Shown here: piece by piece, positions 11,300 to 21,800 of the stretch
How the letters are laid out: every line of letters begins with the position of its first letter
Numbering within the stretch: the first letter of the stretch is position 1
The notes under the pieces: generated by a model
What the model saw: only the letters and a program-made list of their open reading frames with translations
Databases searched by the model: none
What the model was told of the DNA's origin: nothing
Made by a program: the position numbers and the translations under genes
From: Gnetum montanum
Lineage: Eukaryota > Streptophyta > Gnetopsida > Gnetales > Gnetaceae
DNA: 38,535 nt
Direction of reading: 5' to 3'
Assembly (NCBI GenBank): GCA_015680685.1
Contig: MNCI01000811.1
Span: 307,318 to 345,852, forward strand

Positions 11300-12621
11300 C
11301 AGAGAGCCGGCTCTCCTCCTCTTTGTTATCCCATCTTAAGTGAGAGAGGTGGTCAGCGACCACATTCTTGATCCCTTTTCATTCTACCATAGTGAGATCA
11401 AATTCCTATAAGATCACAAGCCACCGTATGACACAAGGGCTCACCATCAACTTATTCATAAGGAAGTGAATTGCACTATGGTCTGTATGTAAAAATATTT
11501 TGTAACCCATCACATAATGTCTAAACTTTTCTAATGCATACATTGCTTCCATTAATTCTTTCTCCATGGTGGTGTAATTTAATTGTGCCCCCATAATACT
11601 TCTACTCACGTAGTAGATATAGTATGAATATGTCTTATCATCCATCTACGTGAGCACAACTTCCAAAGTGTACTTAGATGCATCCATCATGATGTAAAAA
11701 GGTTTGGACCAATTTGGGCTTGTAGCATTGGTGTTTCTACAAGTTTCTCCTTTAATTGTTGGAATGCATGTTCACATTCCTTGGTCCAGATTAAAGGTGC
11801 ATCTTTCTTTGTAAGCTCTACTAATGGCTTTGTAATCTTAAAGAAATTATCAATAAATCATTGGTAGTAGCCAGTGTGTCCAAGGAATGACCAGACATCT
11901 TTAATGGTCTCTAGTTGGTGTGTTATTCCTTGGATGATCTTTATCTTTTTTTGGATCTACCTCAATCACTTTTGTGAAATTTGATGCCCTAACACAATGC
12001 CTTCTTGGACCATAAGATGTCTCTTTTGCCAGTTGAGCCATAGGTTTATCTCTACACATCTTTTTAGTACTTACTCTAAGCAGTCCAAGGCTTGCTCAAA
12101 GGTAGCTCCATAGGTGGAGAAGTCATTCATGAAGACTTCAACACCACTACCGATCTATTGTTAAAAGATACTAAGGACCAAGCATTGAAAGGTTTCAAGG
12201 GCATTGCATAGACCAAATGGCATCTTACAGTATGTAAAAGTTCCCCAGGGACTCGTGAATGTTGTCTTAGCCTGGTCTCCTGGCACAATTTGGATTTGGT
12301 TATAGCCACTATAACCATACAAGAAACTATAATAACAATTCCTGAATATGGTGTCTAACACTTGATCTACAAATGGCAAAGAAAAATGATCTTTAAACAT
12401 TGCCATATTTAACAGCTTAAAGTCGATGCAAACCAACCATTTTCCACCCTTCTTCGGTACAATTACAAGTGGGCTAACCCACTCACTATCTACAATTGGA
12501 TAAATGAAACATACGTTGAGGAGTTGCTCTATCTTCTCTTGACAATTTGCTTCAACTTGGGGTTTAGTCATATCTATGGCTATCTTCTAGGCTTCATGGC
12601 CAGGTCAGTGTAGATGCAATC
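11300..12621 (-). pseudogene. Reverse transcriptase and RNase H region of Ty3/gypsy pol
   Basis: RT begins with TKPQVEANCQEKIEQLL, then WVSPLVIVPKKGGKWLVCID, DHFSLPFVDQVLD and MPFGLCNALETFQ. The connection region has VLGHQIS, VWSFLGHTGYY and EHAFQQLKEKL. RNase H follows with YYVSRSIMGAQLNYTTMEKE, FLHTDHSAIHFLM and VADHLSHL. The usual FLDGYSGY is FLYGYSGY, so the first catalytic aspartate is replaced by tyrosine. Stops occur between 12127 and 11650. The first 494 bp (12621-12128) are repeated inverted at 12710-13203. Confidence 0.8.
12128..12621. repeat. Left arm of a 494-bp inverted repeat
   Basis: Positions pair with 12710-13203 (paired coordinates sum to 25331). I compared the arms line by line and saw one mismatch, 12274 against 13057. 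The arm covers the N-terminal half of RT. The inner end abuts a single n at 12622 and the outer end matches the edge of the N block at 13204. This points to scaffolding or gap filling rather than biology. Confidence 0.9.
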
Positions 12622-12709
12622 NTTGCTCCTGAGCAAAAAGAAAAATTTTTGAAAGTGGTGAATAAATGGTCAAAAACCTTTAACAAGAATCGATCCAAGG
12701 ATATGCCAG

Positions 12710-13203
12710 GATTGCATCTACACTGACCTGGCCATGAAGCCTAGAAGATAGCCATAGATATGACTAAACCCCAAGTTGAAGCAAATTGTCAAGAGAAGAT
12801 AGAGCAACTCCTCAACGTATGTTTCATTTATCCAATTGTAGATAGTGAGTGGGTTAGCCCACTTGTAATTGTACCGAAGAAGGGTGGAAAATGGTTGGTT
12901 TGCATCGACTTTAAGCTGTTAAATATGGCAATGTTTAAAGATCATTTTTCTTTGCCATTTGTAGATCAAGTGTTAGACACCATATTCAGGAATTGTTATT
13001 ATAGTTTCTTGTATGGTTATAGTGGCTATAACCAAATCCAAATTGTGCCAGGAGACTAGGCTAAGACAACATTCACGAGTCCCTGGGGAACTTTTACATA
13101 CTGTAAGATGCCATTTGGTCTATGCAATGCCCTTGAAACCTTTCAATGCTTGGTCCTTAGTATCTTTTAACAATAGATCGGTAGTGGTGTTGAAGTCTTC
13201 ATG
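12710..13203. repeat. Right arm of the 494-bp inverted repeat
   Basis: This is the reverse-complement partner of 12128-12621, with an 88-bp spacer between the arms. It carries TAG at 13057-13059 where the left arm reads CAG, the only difference seen. It ends at the first N of the gap. Confidence 0.9.
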
Positions 13204-13356
13204 NNNNNNNNNNNNNNNNNNNNNNNNNNNNNNNNNNNNNNNNNNNNNNNNNNNNNNNNNNNNNNNNNNNNNNNNNNNNNNNNNNNNNNNNNNNNNNNNN
13301 NNNNNNNNNNNNNNNNNNNNNNNNNNNNNNNNNNNNNNNNNNNNNNNNNNNNNNNN
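13204..13356. other. Assembly gap of 153 N
   Basis: Unsequenced bases. Further single n positions are at 12622, 13662, 13840 and 36173. Confidence 1.
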
Positions 13357-13840
13357 CGAAGTTAATCTCATTTCCCATGACATGTACAAGGCCTAGAACC
13401 TACCACCTCTTAAGAAGAGGAACATCCATCTAGAATTAGTAGATCAGTCAATTATTATCCCTCTGGGATTAGTAGAGGACATTATAATCGTAGTTTATGG
13501 GTGGTCCTATCCTACTAATTTTTTGGTAATCAAGGTGGATAACTACAAAAATGACTTTTTCATAATCATGAAAAGGGCTTGGTTATGCATGGTCAACGCA
13601 CAAATGGGTATAAGGGACCTATCTCTTGAAATATTTAAGGAAAATGAGCTAGAAAAGATTGNGTTGTTGCAGCTATGGAAGAATCTCTCCCTACATAGAT
13701 GAAGCAAGAGGTAATTAGGTTGAAGGTGGAAGTGTATGTGCAAAGGGATGTGAAGGATGATAAGGATATGGATATGGATTTTCCCCTTAAGTAGATGGTG
13801 AATGTATTCGGTGGTACTCTAGAGGGTAATAGTGATGCTN

Positions 13841-15235
13841 TTTTTCATAGCTCACCTTCTTCTTTTACTACTTGCTCGATTAGCCTCTGGATCTAATGAG
13901 ATCTCAATTCAAATAATCTTCCTTAGGCATACATCCCAAGGGTTCTTCTTGTTTCTGCTTTGAGCCCATTCATGATGTGGCGAAGTTGTTCCCTCTTAGA
14001 ATAACCATGGCTAGGGCATTGGTGTAGGAGTGAATAGTATTGGCCCATGGTGGCATCTAAGGGTTCATGTGCTTCTTGTTTCTGGCCTTGGATTTTCCTT
14101 CTCAAATTAAACACTCTAGAGTACTTCTGGTATTTATCATTAAACAATTCTAGCATGGTATTCCATTTGTGGATAGATTCTGGCTCTAAGGATGAATACT
14201 AACTTTTAGCTTCCTTAATGAATGTCCTTGGGAAAAGCTTGAGTTTCTGCCACTCATTCTCTATGTTTTGTAAGGCACAAGCATCTTTAAAAGCTTGTAG
14301 ATGTGTTTATGGATCAAAATTGTATCCCCCCTCAAATCTTGGGATATTTTTCATATTTAGGCACTTAATTTAACTATCCTTCATATGCTTGGTTGGGATT
14401 TTCACTGCCTTCACAATGTTGAGCATACTTTGAGTCGCCAATAGAAGTTCATTATCATCACTACGTTGATGATGTTGATGATGGTTTCGGCCACCCCTTC
14501 GATTTTGATGGCCTTCACAGTCATTGTTATCTCGCTAATCACCTTCATTACAGTTGTTTCAATGATGGCTTTCATGAAAATTGTCAGATGAAGAGGAATG
14601 TTCAGAATCGGATGAAGAGGATGAAGAGGAAGGTGGACCGTCACTACGGTGTCCGCCACCACTCTTACGCTTGTTATGATCACCATCCTTATATCCTTTG
14701 TTGTTGCAATGTTTACCCAAGTCCCTACCTTAGCTATCACTTTTTCCTAAACCCAATTTGTGAATAGTGGATCACATGGTCAAGTTCACACCCTTGCCAT
14801 CAGTAGTAGGGGGTGGAGAATCCTCATGTTGAGAACCTTCCAAGGGAGGATCTTCATTGTGCTCTTGATCTACTAGGAACAAGGGGTTAGTGTAATGTTT
14901 CCCCTTTGTAGCTTCATGGAGTTTCTCCTGACATTGATCTCGTTTACGTTGTGTTTTAGTGTGACAGTAGTTTCAAGTGTCATATCCATCCACAACATAT
15001 TCTTCGTAAAGATCTACTATGTCTAACTTCTTGAGGGTTTGAATAACATCCCAGGCATAGATTGATCAAGGGGCAAGACAACGTTGCCCTCCATATCATG
15101 CCATTGCAATTGTTCATCCTGATGTAGGATGAAGGTGAAATTCGGCACAAACTCATCTAGATGAATGTATACCATCTTGCATTCTTATGGAATCAGTGGT
15201 TTGGTATCCTCATGCTTGCGAGAAGAAGAAGACAT
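13841..15235 (-). pseudogene. gag region of the large retrotransposon
   Basis: From an ATG at 15235 (MSSSSRKHEDTKPLIP) the minus strand runs through a serine/aspartate and histidine-rich stretch (SSSSSSSDSEHSSSSD, then HHQHHQ). A capsid-like domain follows with PRFEGGYNFDP, THLQAFKDACALQN, EWQKLKLFPRTF, WNTMLELFNDKYQK and QLRHIMNGLKAETRRTLGMY. This layout fits the retrotransposon gag capsid of plant Ty3/gypsy elements. Several stops interrupt it, including one directly after the first 16 codons. It ends at the n at 13840, so the nucleocapsid knuckle is not visible here; the related copy at 37943-38535 retains one. Confidence 0.65.
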
Positions 15236-15366
15236 TTTGCAAAGCAAAATAAAATTGCCAGTGTGCTTTTTATAATTCTATATATAGTGGGAATGATATT
15301 GACCTTTAGGTTCGTACAACGATATAATGGTATTCACTTAGACCTAAATAATGCACATTCCACAAA

Positions 15367-15386
15367 GTCCCCAATAATGGTTCCAA
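15367..15386 (-). promoter_or_regulatory. Probable primer-binding site
   Basis: Directly inside the 5' LTR, after CATCA and one T, the minus strand reads TGGAACCATTATTGGGGAC. Primer sites begin with TGG, the complement of tRNA CCA ends. I cannot assign the tRNA. Confidence 0.4.
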
Positions 15387-16305
15387 TGATGAGTGATGAG
15401 GTACCCTTATGTCCAACCATACGAATCACAAAGCGTTCACGCACGATCTGATCGAATTCTGTGGACTTTATCATTTCTGGTGCACTAGTCCTTTAGGAAG
15501 TGAATCTAGCTTTAAGGTCAATTGTTGTCTTCCTAATTACACTCATGACATTCATTGGTATGGTTAAGTGTAACTGAGGCATTCAATTTTTATCATTTTT
15601 ATGTTTTATAGTTGGGTGCTTGAATTGTAGATAAAAAGGGATTTGATTAACTAATCTAAATTAGCTAATTAACTAATTATTTAACTAATCTTAACATAAG
15701 TATCCATTCCCACTTTCCGTACATGTTCTGAACCCACATATCTGCTACTAGGTGACCAAGCGCTACACTACTAGGCGTACCAAACAATAACACTGCTGGC
15801 ATTACCAAGCGAATATGTGTTATGCTCAAAGCAGTCGTACTTATGCGTGTAATCTATCTCGCTTAATTACCTCATTAACATAATAACTAAAAAATATTTA
15901 ATAACTAACGAAAAGTATTTAATAAATAATTAAGAATATTAAATGCATAAATAATATAGTTAATCTATCCAAAGTGCTGCAAGGTTTATCAAAAAGCTCA
16001 TCATTATTGCCACACACACTATCGTGCTCAGGTACAACAATGCTCGAATAAAGATTCGTACACTCAATGACTTCTGCTATGGGCACTCAGGGGAAAAATT
16101 CCAACTTTCGAATGGAAAAAATGCAAGAGCTCCACTGCAACTACAATCTACTTATGCCATAAATGCAACTACAGGCAGGTATTTATAGCTGACTATAGAC
16201 ACTACATCGATAAGGCCATGTCAACACATGATATGATGCATCAACTAAGCCTCATCGACAAGGCCGCATCGATGAGATCACATTGACACAACCGATGACT
16301 CATCA
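15387..16305 (-). repeat. 5' LTR of the large retrotransposon
   Basis: In element sense it starts TGATGAGTC at 16305 and ends CTCATCA at 15387. The U3 holds catcgatg-type words (16235-16300) before a TATA box. The part near 15747-15812 holds CTAGG-n-ACCAAG subrepeats. Compared with 3844-4756 most changes are C/T or G/A. Confidence 0.88.
16180..16187 (-). promoter_or_regulatory. LTR TATA box (TATAAATA)
   Basis: The minus strand reads CTATAAATACC, 118 bp from the LTR start. The same box sits at similar places in the other LTRs: 4629-4636, 32947-32954 and 34695-34702. Its orientation agrees with the minus-strand ORFs. Confidence 0.6.
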
Positions 16306-16310
16306 ATAAT
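16306..16310. other. Target-site duplication ATAAT, right copy
   Basis: Matches 3839-3843 on the other side of the element. Confidence 0.75.
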
Positions 16311-17520
16311 AATAAAAAGATGCATAACTAAATGTGCATAATAAAGATTGACTATACATAATTGAATGTGCATAAAAAATAACATATGCATCATCAAATA
16401 CTTGTAAGGACATGATAACTAACAAAAGAAATCTAGGGGTAATTGGATTTCAACATTTAATCATAAAATCTATAAAAGATTTATAATTAAGCTTAAATAG
16501 TAGTGAAACAAAGGATACAAAACTTTAACAAAATACCGTAACTAAAAGATTGCATTCACTTATGTAGGAAACTAACAACAGTAGTGATAATAATATAATC
16601 CTATGATTTAGCCAAGAAAATTAGAGCTAATCGATTAAAACACATCCAACAACATTAAAGAATTAATCACATGCATTAAATTAAATAATATAACCTATGC
16701 AAATTTTGAGGTTGTGATAGTAATGCTAAGTTGTAAAGTTCTAATTAAACTATATATCTTAGAGTGTTCATTTGTGGCATATGCTTTAAATTAACTATGG
16801 TTTGGATAAAATCCAATAGAATTGTCATGGATCATATAAACAAACAAAAAGGATTCAACTTAAAACTAGGAATAAATAATAACTAAAATGAGAGTATAAC
16901 AAATCATCAATATAAAAAAGAGAATCTAAAACAAACCCAACAGTTTTGAAGATGTCATTTTAGGTTTTCTTTCTTACAACAAATCCTAAAAAACCTCCCC
17001 GCTAGGGTAGGAAAAGGATCAAGCCCTGCCCTTGTTTAAAAGCACCCTCATGGGTTTCCACTTCTTAATAAATGATTTCTTGTAAAGAGGAGAATACTTT
17101 CTCTAAAGATAAAAGAAAACATCAATCAACAACAATAAACAAATAGCATCAAAAGTAGATAATTTCTCCAACTTTGCCTCCAAAACAAAAAAAATTAATA
17201 CTGGATAAAACAAATTAATTGTTTAGCTTTCACTAAAAGCTAATCTACTTGAAGTTGTCATTAAAAAGCAACATTTTTGAGAATATGATATTTAACTCCT
17301 AAGCACTATTATGTACATGGATTAAAGGTACAAGTACGCTACAAGTATGGAAAATTAATTAGAAACACGACAACATCATTTTCTTAATTACTAAACACTT
17401 TCATTAAATAAGTTCCTTTAATTATACACTAAATTTTATTCCATAATAATTATTCATTTACTTATAAACTAAATTGTCTTAGAAAAGATCTATCAAACTA
17501 TACCATGCAAGAGTTAAAGA
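16311..17520. other. AT-rich flank, nothing recognised
   Basis: No gene, LTR or tandem array was recognised. Short repeats of tgtgcataataaa type occur near 16320-16390. It separates the retrotransposon from the SINE and the channel gene. Confidence 0.4.
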
Positions 17521-17523
17521 TAG

Positions 17524-17650
17524 CAATGAGGTGATAGCCTAGTGATAAGACTCTTGATTTAGAAATGCCAAGTTATGAGTTCAATTCTAGTAGATAACAC
17601 TGAATTATAATGTTCTAATAATCAAATTTCAAAAAACTTTATAAATAAAA
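17524..17650 (+). repeat. tRNA-derived SINE (Au-like head)
   Basis: The plus strand reads gaggtgaTAGCCTAGTGAtaagactc, then cttgatttagaaatgcc, then tatGAGTTCAATTCtag, then tagataacactga. TAGCCTAGTGA fits the Pol III A box and GAGTTCAATTC the B box, about 40 bp apart as in tRNA-derived SINEs. The wording resembles the plant Au SINE head as I recall it. The 3' end is not defined. Confidence 0.6.
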
Positions 17651-18836
17651 TAACTTTTATTATTCTAAATCTCTATAAAATATAGATTTCTTACAATATA
17701 CTCATGTTTTATATGCTAACCAACTACTGTATATGGTAACCAACCATTGTGAGACTCATTCAACTCTAGTATTCACTTTAGTATGAAAGGAAGGTCTTTC
17801 ATATAGTAGCTTACGCAAGATCATATGAGTTAGTGGCGTTGGTACGAAACTTGATGATAAAGTGGGGAAATTGAGGTGTATACAGTTGAATAAATCATTT
17901 GAGGATATTTCCTTACAAATCAGATTCTTATATGGAATAAAATATACATGAAAAAGAGCAAGAAAAATACCCTTAAAGATCTCTCTAAACCATCATGGTA
18001 AGCAAAACGTATAGACCAACCAAATAAAAGACTCCAACAAGCCAACAAACTTCTAGATGGCATAGAGCAGGATGGCCAGTGCTGGCCACAGTTTGCAGGA
18101 ACAGTGATCTTGCGAACTGCAGCACACTAGACGCTATCCCAAGAGAAAACTCCTGCAAAGCATGGCATGACCTGAAGTCATCCAAATCATTTCAAATAAA
18201 AAAGTACCATGTCCACTCCAAAAGAGACTATACTACAGACTTTATGTTAACGAATATCTCGGTGAATATCTTGTTTCTCAAATCGTAAAATGCGGATTTC
18301 AGCTTAGATGTATTCAACCTTTCGTCTATTGGAGGGCACGAGCATTCAACCTCCAAATGATCAACCTTTTTTATTTAAGATTTTATAAACATATCTAGAT
18401 AAGCTCCCTGATTTTGTAAATACATTACTTGTCAAATAAATAATTGGATACCAAAACATGGCAAAAAGTTCAATAAGGAGACATCACGTTCAAGATTTGC
18501 ATCTTCGATTTGTTAGGCTGTACTGATCCAATGCAAACAAGAATAAAGCTAACTGCACTGCACAAGGCTTTGCAGCACTTCGAATTTGATAATAAAAGAA
18601 AAAATTGCAAAGAATGCTCTATGACACAAGGTATTTTAACAAATCTGAACCATCAAGTCTTCGGATGGGACTGTATTCTCTTCCCTTATGCTGGCGTGAA
18701 CAACATTATCTATCTGCCTGCCTTGGCTGCAGAGGACACCAGAAAATTCATGTTAGCTTATTGATTCAAAAATGTAAAACATATAGTTCGTAATTCTAAA
18801 GCTTAGAACTAAAAGTTGGGATTCACTTGGAACTTG
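17651..18836. other. 3' flank and likely 3' UTR of the K+ channel gene
   Basis: No protein family was recognised. Small ORFs on both strands lack any resemblance. A minus-strand AATAAA lies at 18370-18375, about 460 bp past the channel stop codon, and could be its polyadenylation signal; this is weak evidence. Confidence 0.3.
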
Positions 18837-21800
18837 TTACACCTCAGAGACCTCTGCAAGGTATAGGTGGTCTCCATCTCTAATCAAGTCAACATCATCT
18901 ATCTCTGCAAACTCACTGGTTAAAACTTTTGTAGGCTTGCATCCAAAAATTTGACCTACAGTCCCAGACAGTAAAATGTATCAAAGTAATTTATAAGCAA
19001 TTAAAGACTCATTACATAAACAACACTCAGTAATACAGAAGGGGTTTACCTCCTCTTTGAAGAAGTTGCTCAAGAGAGTTGGGCAGAATAACAAGTTTCC
19101 CTTGCTGGGAGGTTGAAGTCTTAAATTTCAAGTCACATGGTCTAATTGTTACACGATAAGGGGCATGAATTTTTGAATCCAGTACTCTATGGCTATCAAC
19201 ATTCAAGAAATCAGTAGCAGCATTAGGTTGCATATTAAGCATTCCAAACAGGGTATTGCCAAAGTCGTGAAGTTTCCTCTTTCTCTCTTTTGTGATCTCC
19301 TGAGTAATGCCATCTTCTCTAAACTCAACTTGTCTTTCTTCCCGAGGATTTACTTCTTGGTAACTTGAGGACATATTCCCTGAGCATTTTAGTGTTGTGT
19401 GTCTTGAGACATCTGACTCTGCCTCTTCAAACAAATAACAGATGTCCTCGTGACCTTGTTGCTCTGCCAGAGCTTTTGGAGTCCATCCATTATTGTCACA
19501 CTTGTTTATGTCTGCTCCATGCTCCAAAAGAAATTTGACTACTTCTGTGTTTCCTTCAGTAACAGCTACATGTAAAGCAGTTTTTCCATCTATACTTGTT
19601 GAACTTGGATCCACCCCATATCTAATTAAATCATGTAATACTTCTAAGTTTCCTTTTTCTGCAGCTATGCACAAGAACTTCCCTGAGTTGGGCCCAAGAG
19701 AAGCACCATTCTCTAAAAGTAATTTCACAACTGGCTCGTGTCTTCCATAAACAGCTTCCCAAAGAGGTACACTGCCTTCTTCATCTGTGTGTGGAAAAGA
19801 TACTGATTACATTTTTAATTCTTAAATGAATACACATTAGAATAACTACTATGCTAACATCCAAGAGTACAGTTGCGTGTGTGAGAGACTAACAAACGTA
19901 CCGCTGATATTGACATCTGCCCCGAAATCTAAGACAAGGCATACACAATCAACAAAGCCTTTTGCTGCTGCTATGTGCTGATTGGAATATATAAGTAAAT
20001 ATGAGCGAAAGTTATTGATTACTAGTGTTTTCTAAACACAAGAGAAAGCAATAATCTGCTTCCACTAACTTTGTTAAAGACCAACATAAAATATTATAAT
20101 TTGCCATTCCACTTTGTTAAAGACCAACATAAAATATTATAATTTGCCAATCAAAATAAGTAAAAAGTAGATGCATTAGAGTACTATGCAGTAATCACCA
20201 GTGCAGTGCGTTTAGCAAAGTCAGTTTCATTTGGATCAATCCCTTTGCATAGAAGTTGTTTCATCAAATCCACATCACCTCTTGAAGAAACAAAACAAAG
20301 GCTGAGAGGCATGTCTATTCTTCCTTGGGATAACAACCATTCTATTTCAGTAGAAAGTTCATCAAACATGGGTTCTTTTGGTGCCTTCAAATGCTGCATG
20401 AAAAAAAGAAAATATAAGCTTCCATGCCTATTTTTGCATTCTTAAATAGGAACATGACATAACAAGATTCATGGTTTTTGAGTGTTTCAATGATAACATT
20501 ACTGTCATGAAGTGGAAAGTCAACAAACCTGGAATAGATTGTTCATCATAGTTGTCCCATCTTGAATATTATTTTGCACAATGTTTAAAAATGAGGTTCG
20601 ATTCAAGCGTAAAACTTGAGAAAACTTATTTATACGAACTGTATATGGTTGCCGTCTATGACACATCACACCTATTTCTCCAAACACGTCTCCTGGTTTC
20701 AGCTTCTTAATAGCCTGTACTAGAAGAAATGCCAGTGATGCATGTTTTTAACTGGAATGCATTCTAATAGCATACCTTACAATGCTATACCTCTATATAA
20801 TTCACTTTATAATTGGTCTACTGCACCATAAACTTACCTTTTCTGTTCCATCCTTCTCAACCAATACATCCTGAAAAAGTAAGAAGCACTCCCTTAGTGG
20901 AGATAAGGAGTTGACATAATAAAGAGGAAACGGACTGAGTCCATCCTGCTCTGTGAATAAATTTAAAAGGAGCTGCATTACATCTTAGGAAACCCACCGC
21001 AACACCAGAAAAAAGTACATAGAGGTCTGTGGGTGCCTCATTTTCCAAAATGACATCTTCTTTTGGAGGAAAGTACTCCGTTCTCATTTCTGAAACCTTT
21101 TCAAATATCAAATAATAACATTTTATATTCTTGAATATTCAGGCACCAAAAAAGAGATATTATAAAATCACATTGCTACAGTTATTCTAATTAAACACAG
21201 ATTAGCTTCATGTAGAAAAGATTTACTAATATAAAAGCATACCAACTGAAATAAACAATCATATGAAACTCCACGGAACAGATAAACTTTGTCCATGGTT
21301 GAGAAAAAAAGGTAGTGTGAAATATTTGAATGAATTGCTTTGGGAAGGTCGTCTAGAGTTTGCTGGAGCTGCATCCCTTCTGTTTTGAATTTCAAGCAAA
21401 GATGTGAAAGCATCTGCTCTTGTAAAGGCACTGACAAGTGATTCCGAATTGCAAAACTTGATGCTGCTTGAATTGTGTGTCTCTGTAAGGAATTGTCAGC
21501 AGTCAGGTCAAATCCAAAATGACTCAATTGCATCAAACATTGGAACTTGTTGATATCATCATCTGGCAATTTCAAAAGAACATGAATGTTAATGATGCTT
21601 ACAAATTTCCTTGTCCGGCTTGTACTATGGACAGCAAGATTGGTCATGTTTCCAATAAAATATGCAGTAAGACCAAGATTAAATAACATGTAGAAAATGT
21701 CAAAAATCATCTCCCGTGTGTTTACAGGATGGAGATCTCCATAGCCAACCGTGGCAAATGTTGTAATTGACCAATAAACAGAAGTAACATAACGATACTT

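Larger units (their letters stand above)
12623..13839 (+). pseudogene. Plus-oriented protease and RT segment inside a minus-strand element, probably misassembled
   Basis: This block lies between single n bases at 12622 and 13840. On the plus strand 12623-13203 encodes the pre-RT linker (KDMPG) and the start of RT, with a stop at 13057-13059. 13357-13839 encodes protease sequence (EVNLISHDMYKA, PLGLVEDIIIVVYGWSYPTN, FFIIMKRAW), homologous to the better protease at 36849-37571. Protease should precede RT and both should be on the minus strand like gag and integrase. The DSG active-site portion falls in the N block. Order, orientation and the flanking n bases together indicate contig pieces placed wrongly. 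Confidence 0.75.
3844..16305 (-). mobile_element. Full-length, decayed Athila-like Ty3/gypsy LTR retrotransposon
   Basis: Two direct LTRs (3844-4756 and 15387-16305) with TGATGA...TCATCA ends flank 10.6 kb and are bordered by ATAAT duplications. Internal domains run on the minus strand: gag (15235-13841), RT (12621 onward), RNase H, integrase (to about 10080), then a coiled-coil ORF (7842-5024). The order gag-PR-RT-RH-IN and motifs such as VADHLSHL in RNase H place it in Ty3/gypsy, closest in my reading to Athila/Tat elements, which also carry an extra ORF after integrase. The two LTRs differ at roughly one base in ten by eye, mostly by transitions, so the insertion is old. All ORFs contain stops. 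The protease/RT segment 12622-13840 is out of order, probably because of assembly. Confidence 0.85.

Noticed and set aside
12128-13203. Inverted repeat as terminal repeats of a DNA transposon or a hairpin RNA locus
   Set aside because: The arms are RT coding sequence, the spacer is only 88 bp, and the ends coincide with assembly n marks, so a misjoin is more likely.
14411-14740. 109-codon minus-strand ORF rich in Ile/Val/Thr
   Set aside because: It is a shifted frame over the Ser- and His-rich part of gag; the gag frame gives better agreement on both sides.
17985-18288. Small ORFs on both strands below the channel gene
   Set aside because: They have no recognisable domain and lie where a 3' UTR is expected.
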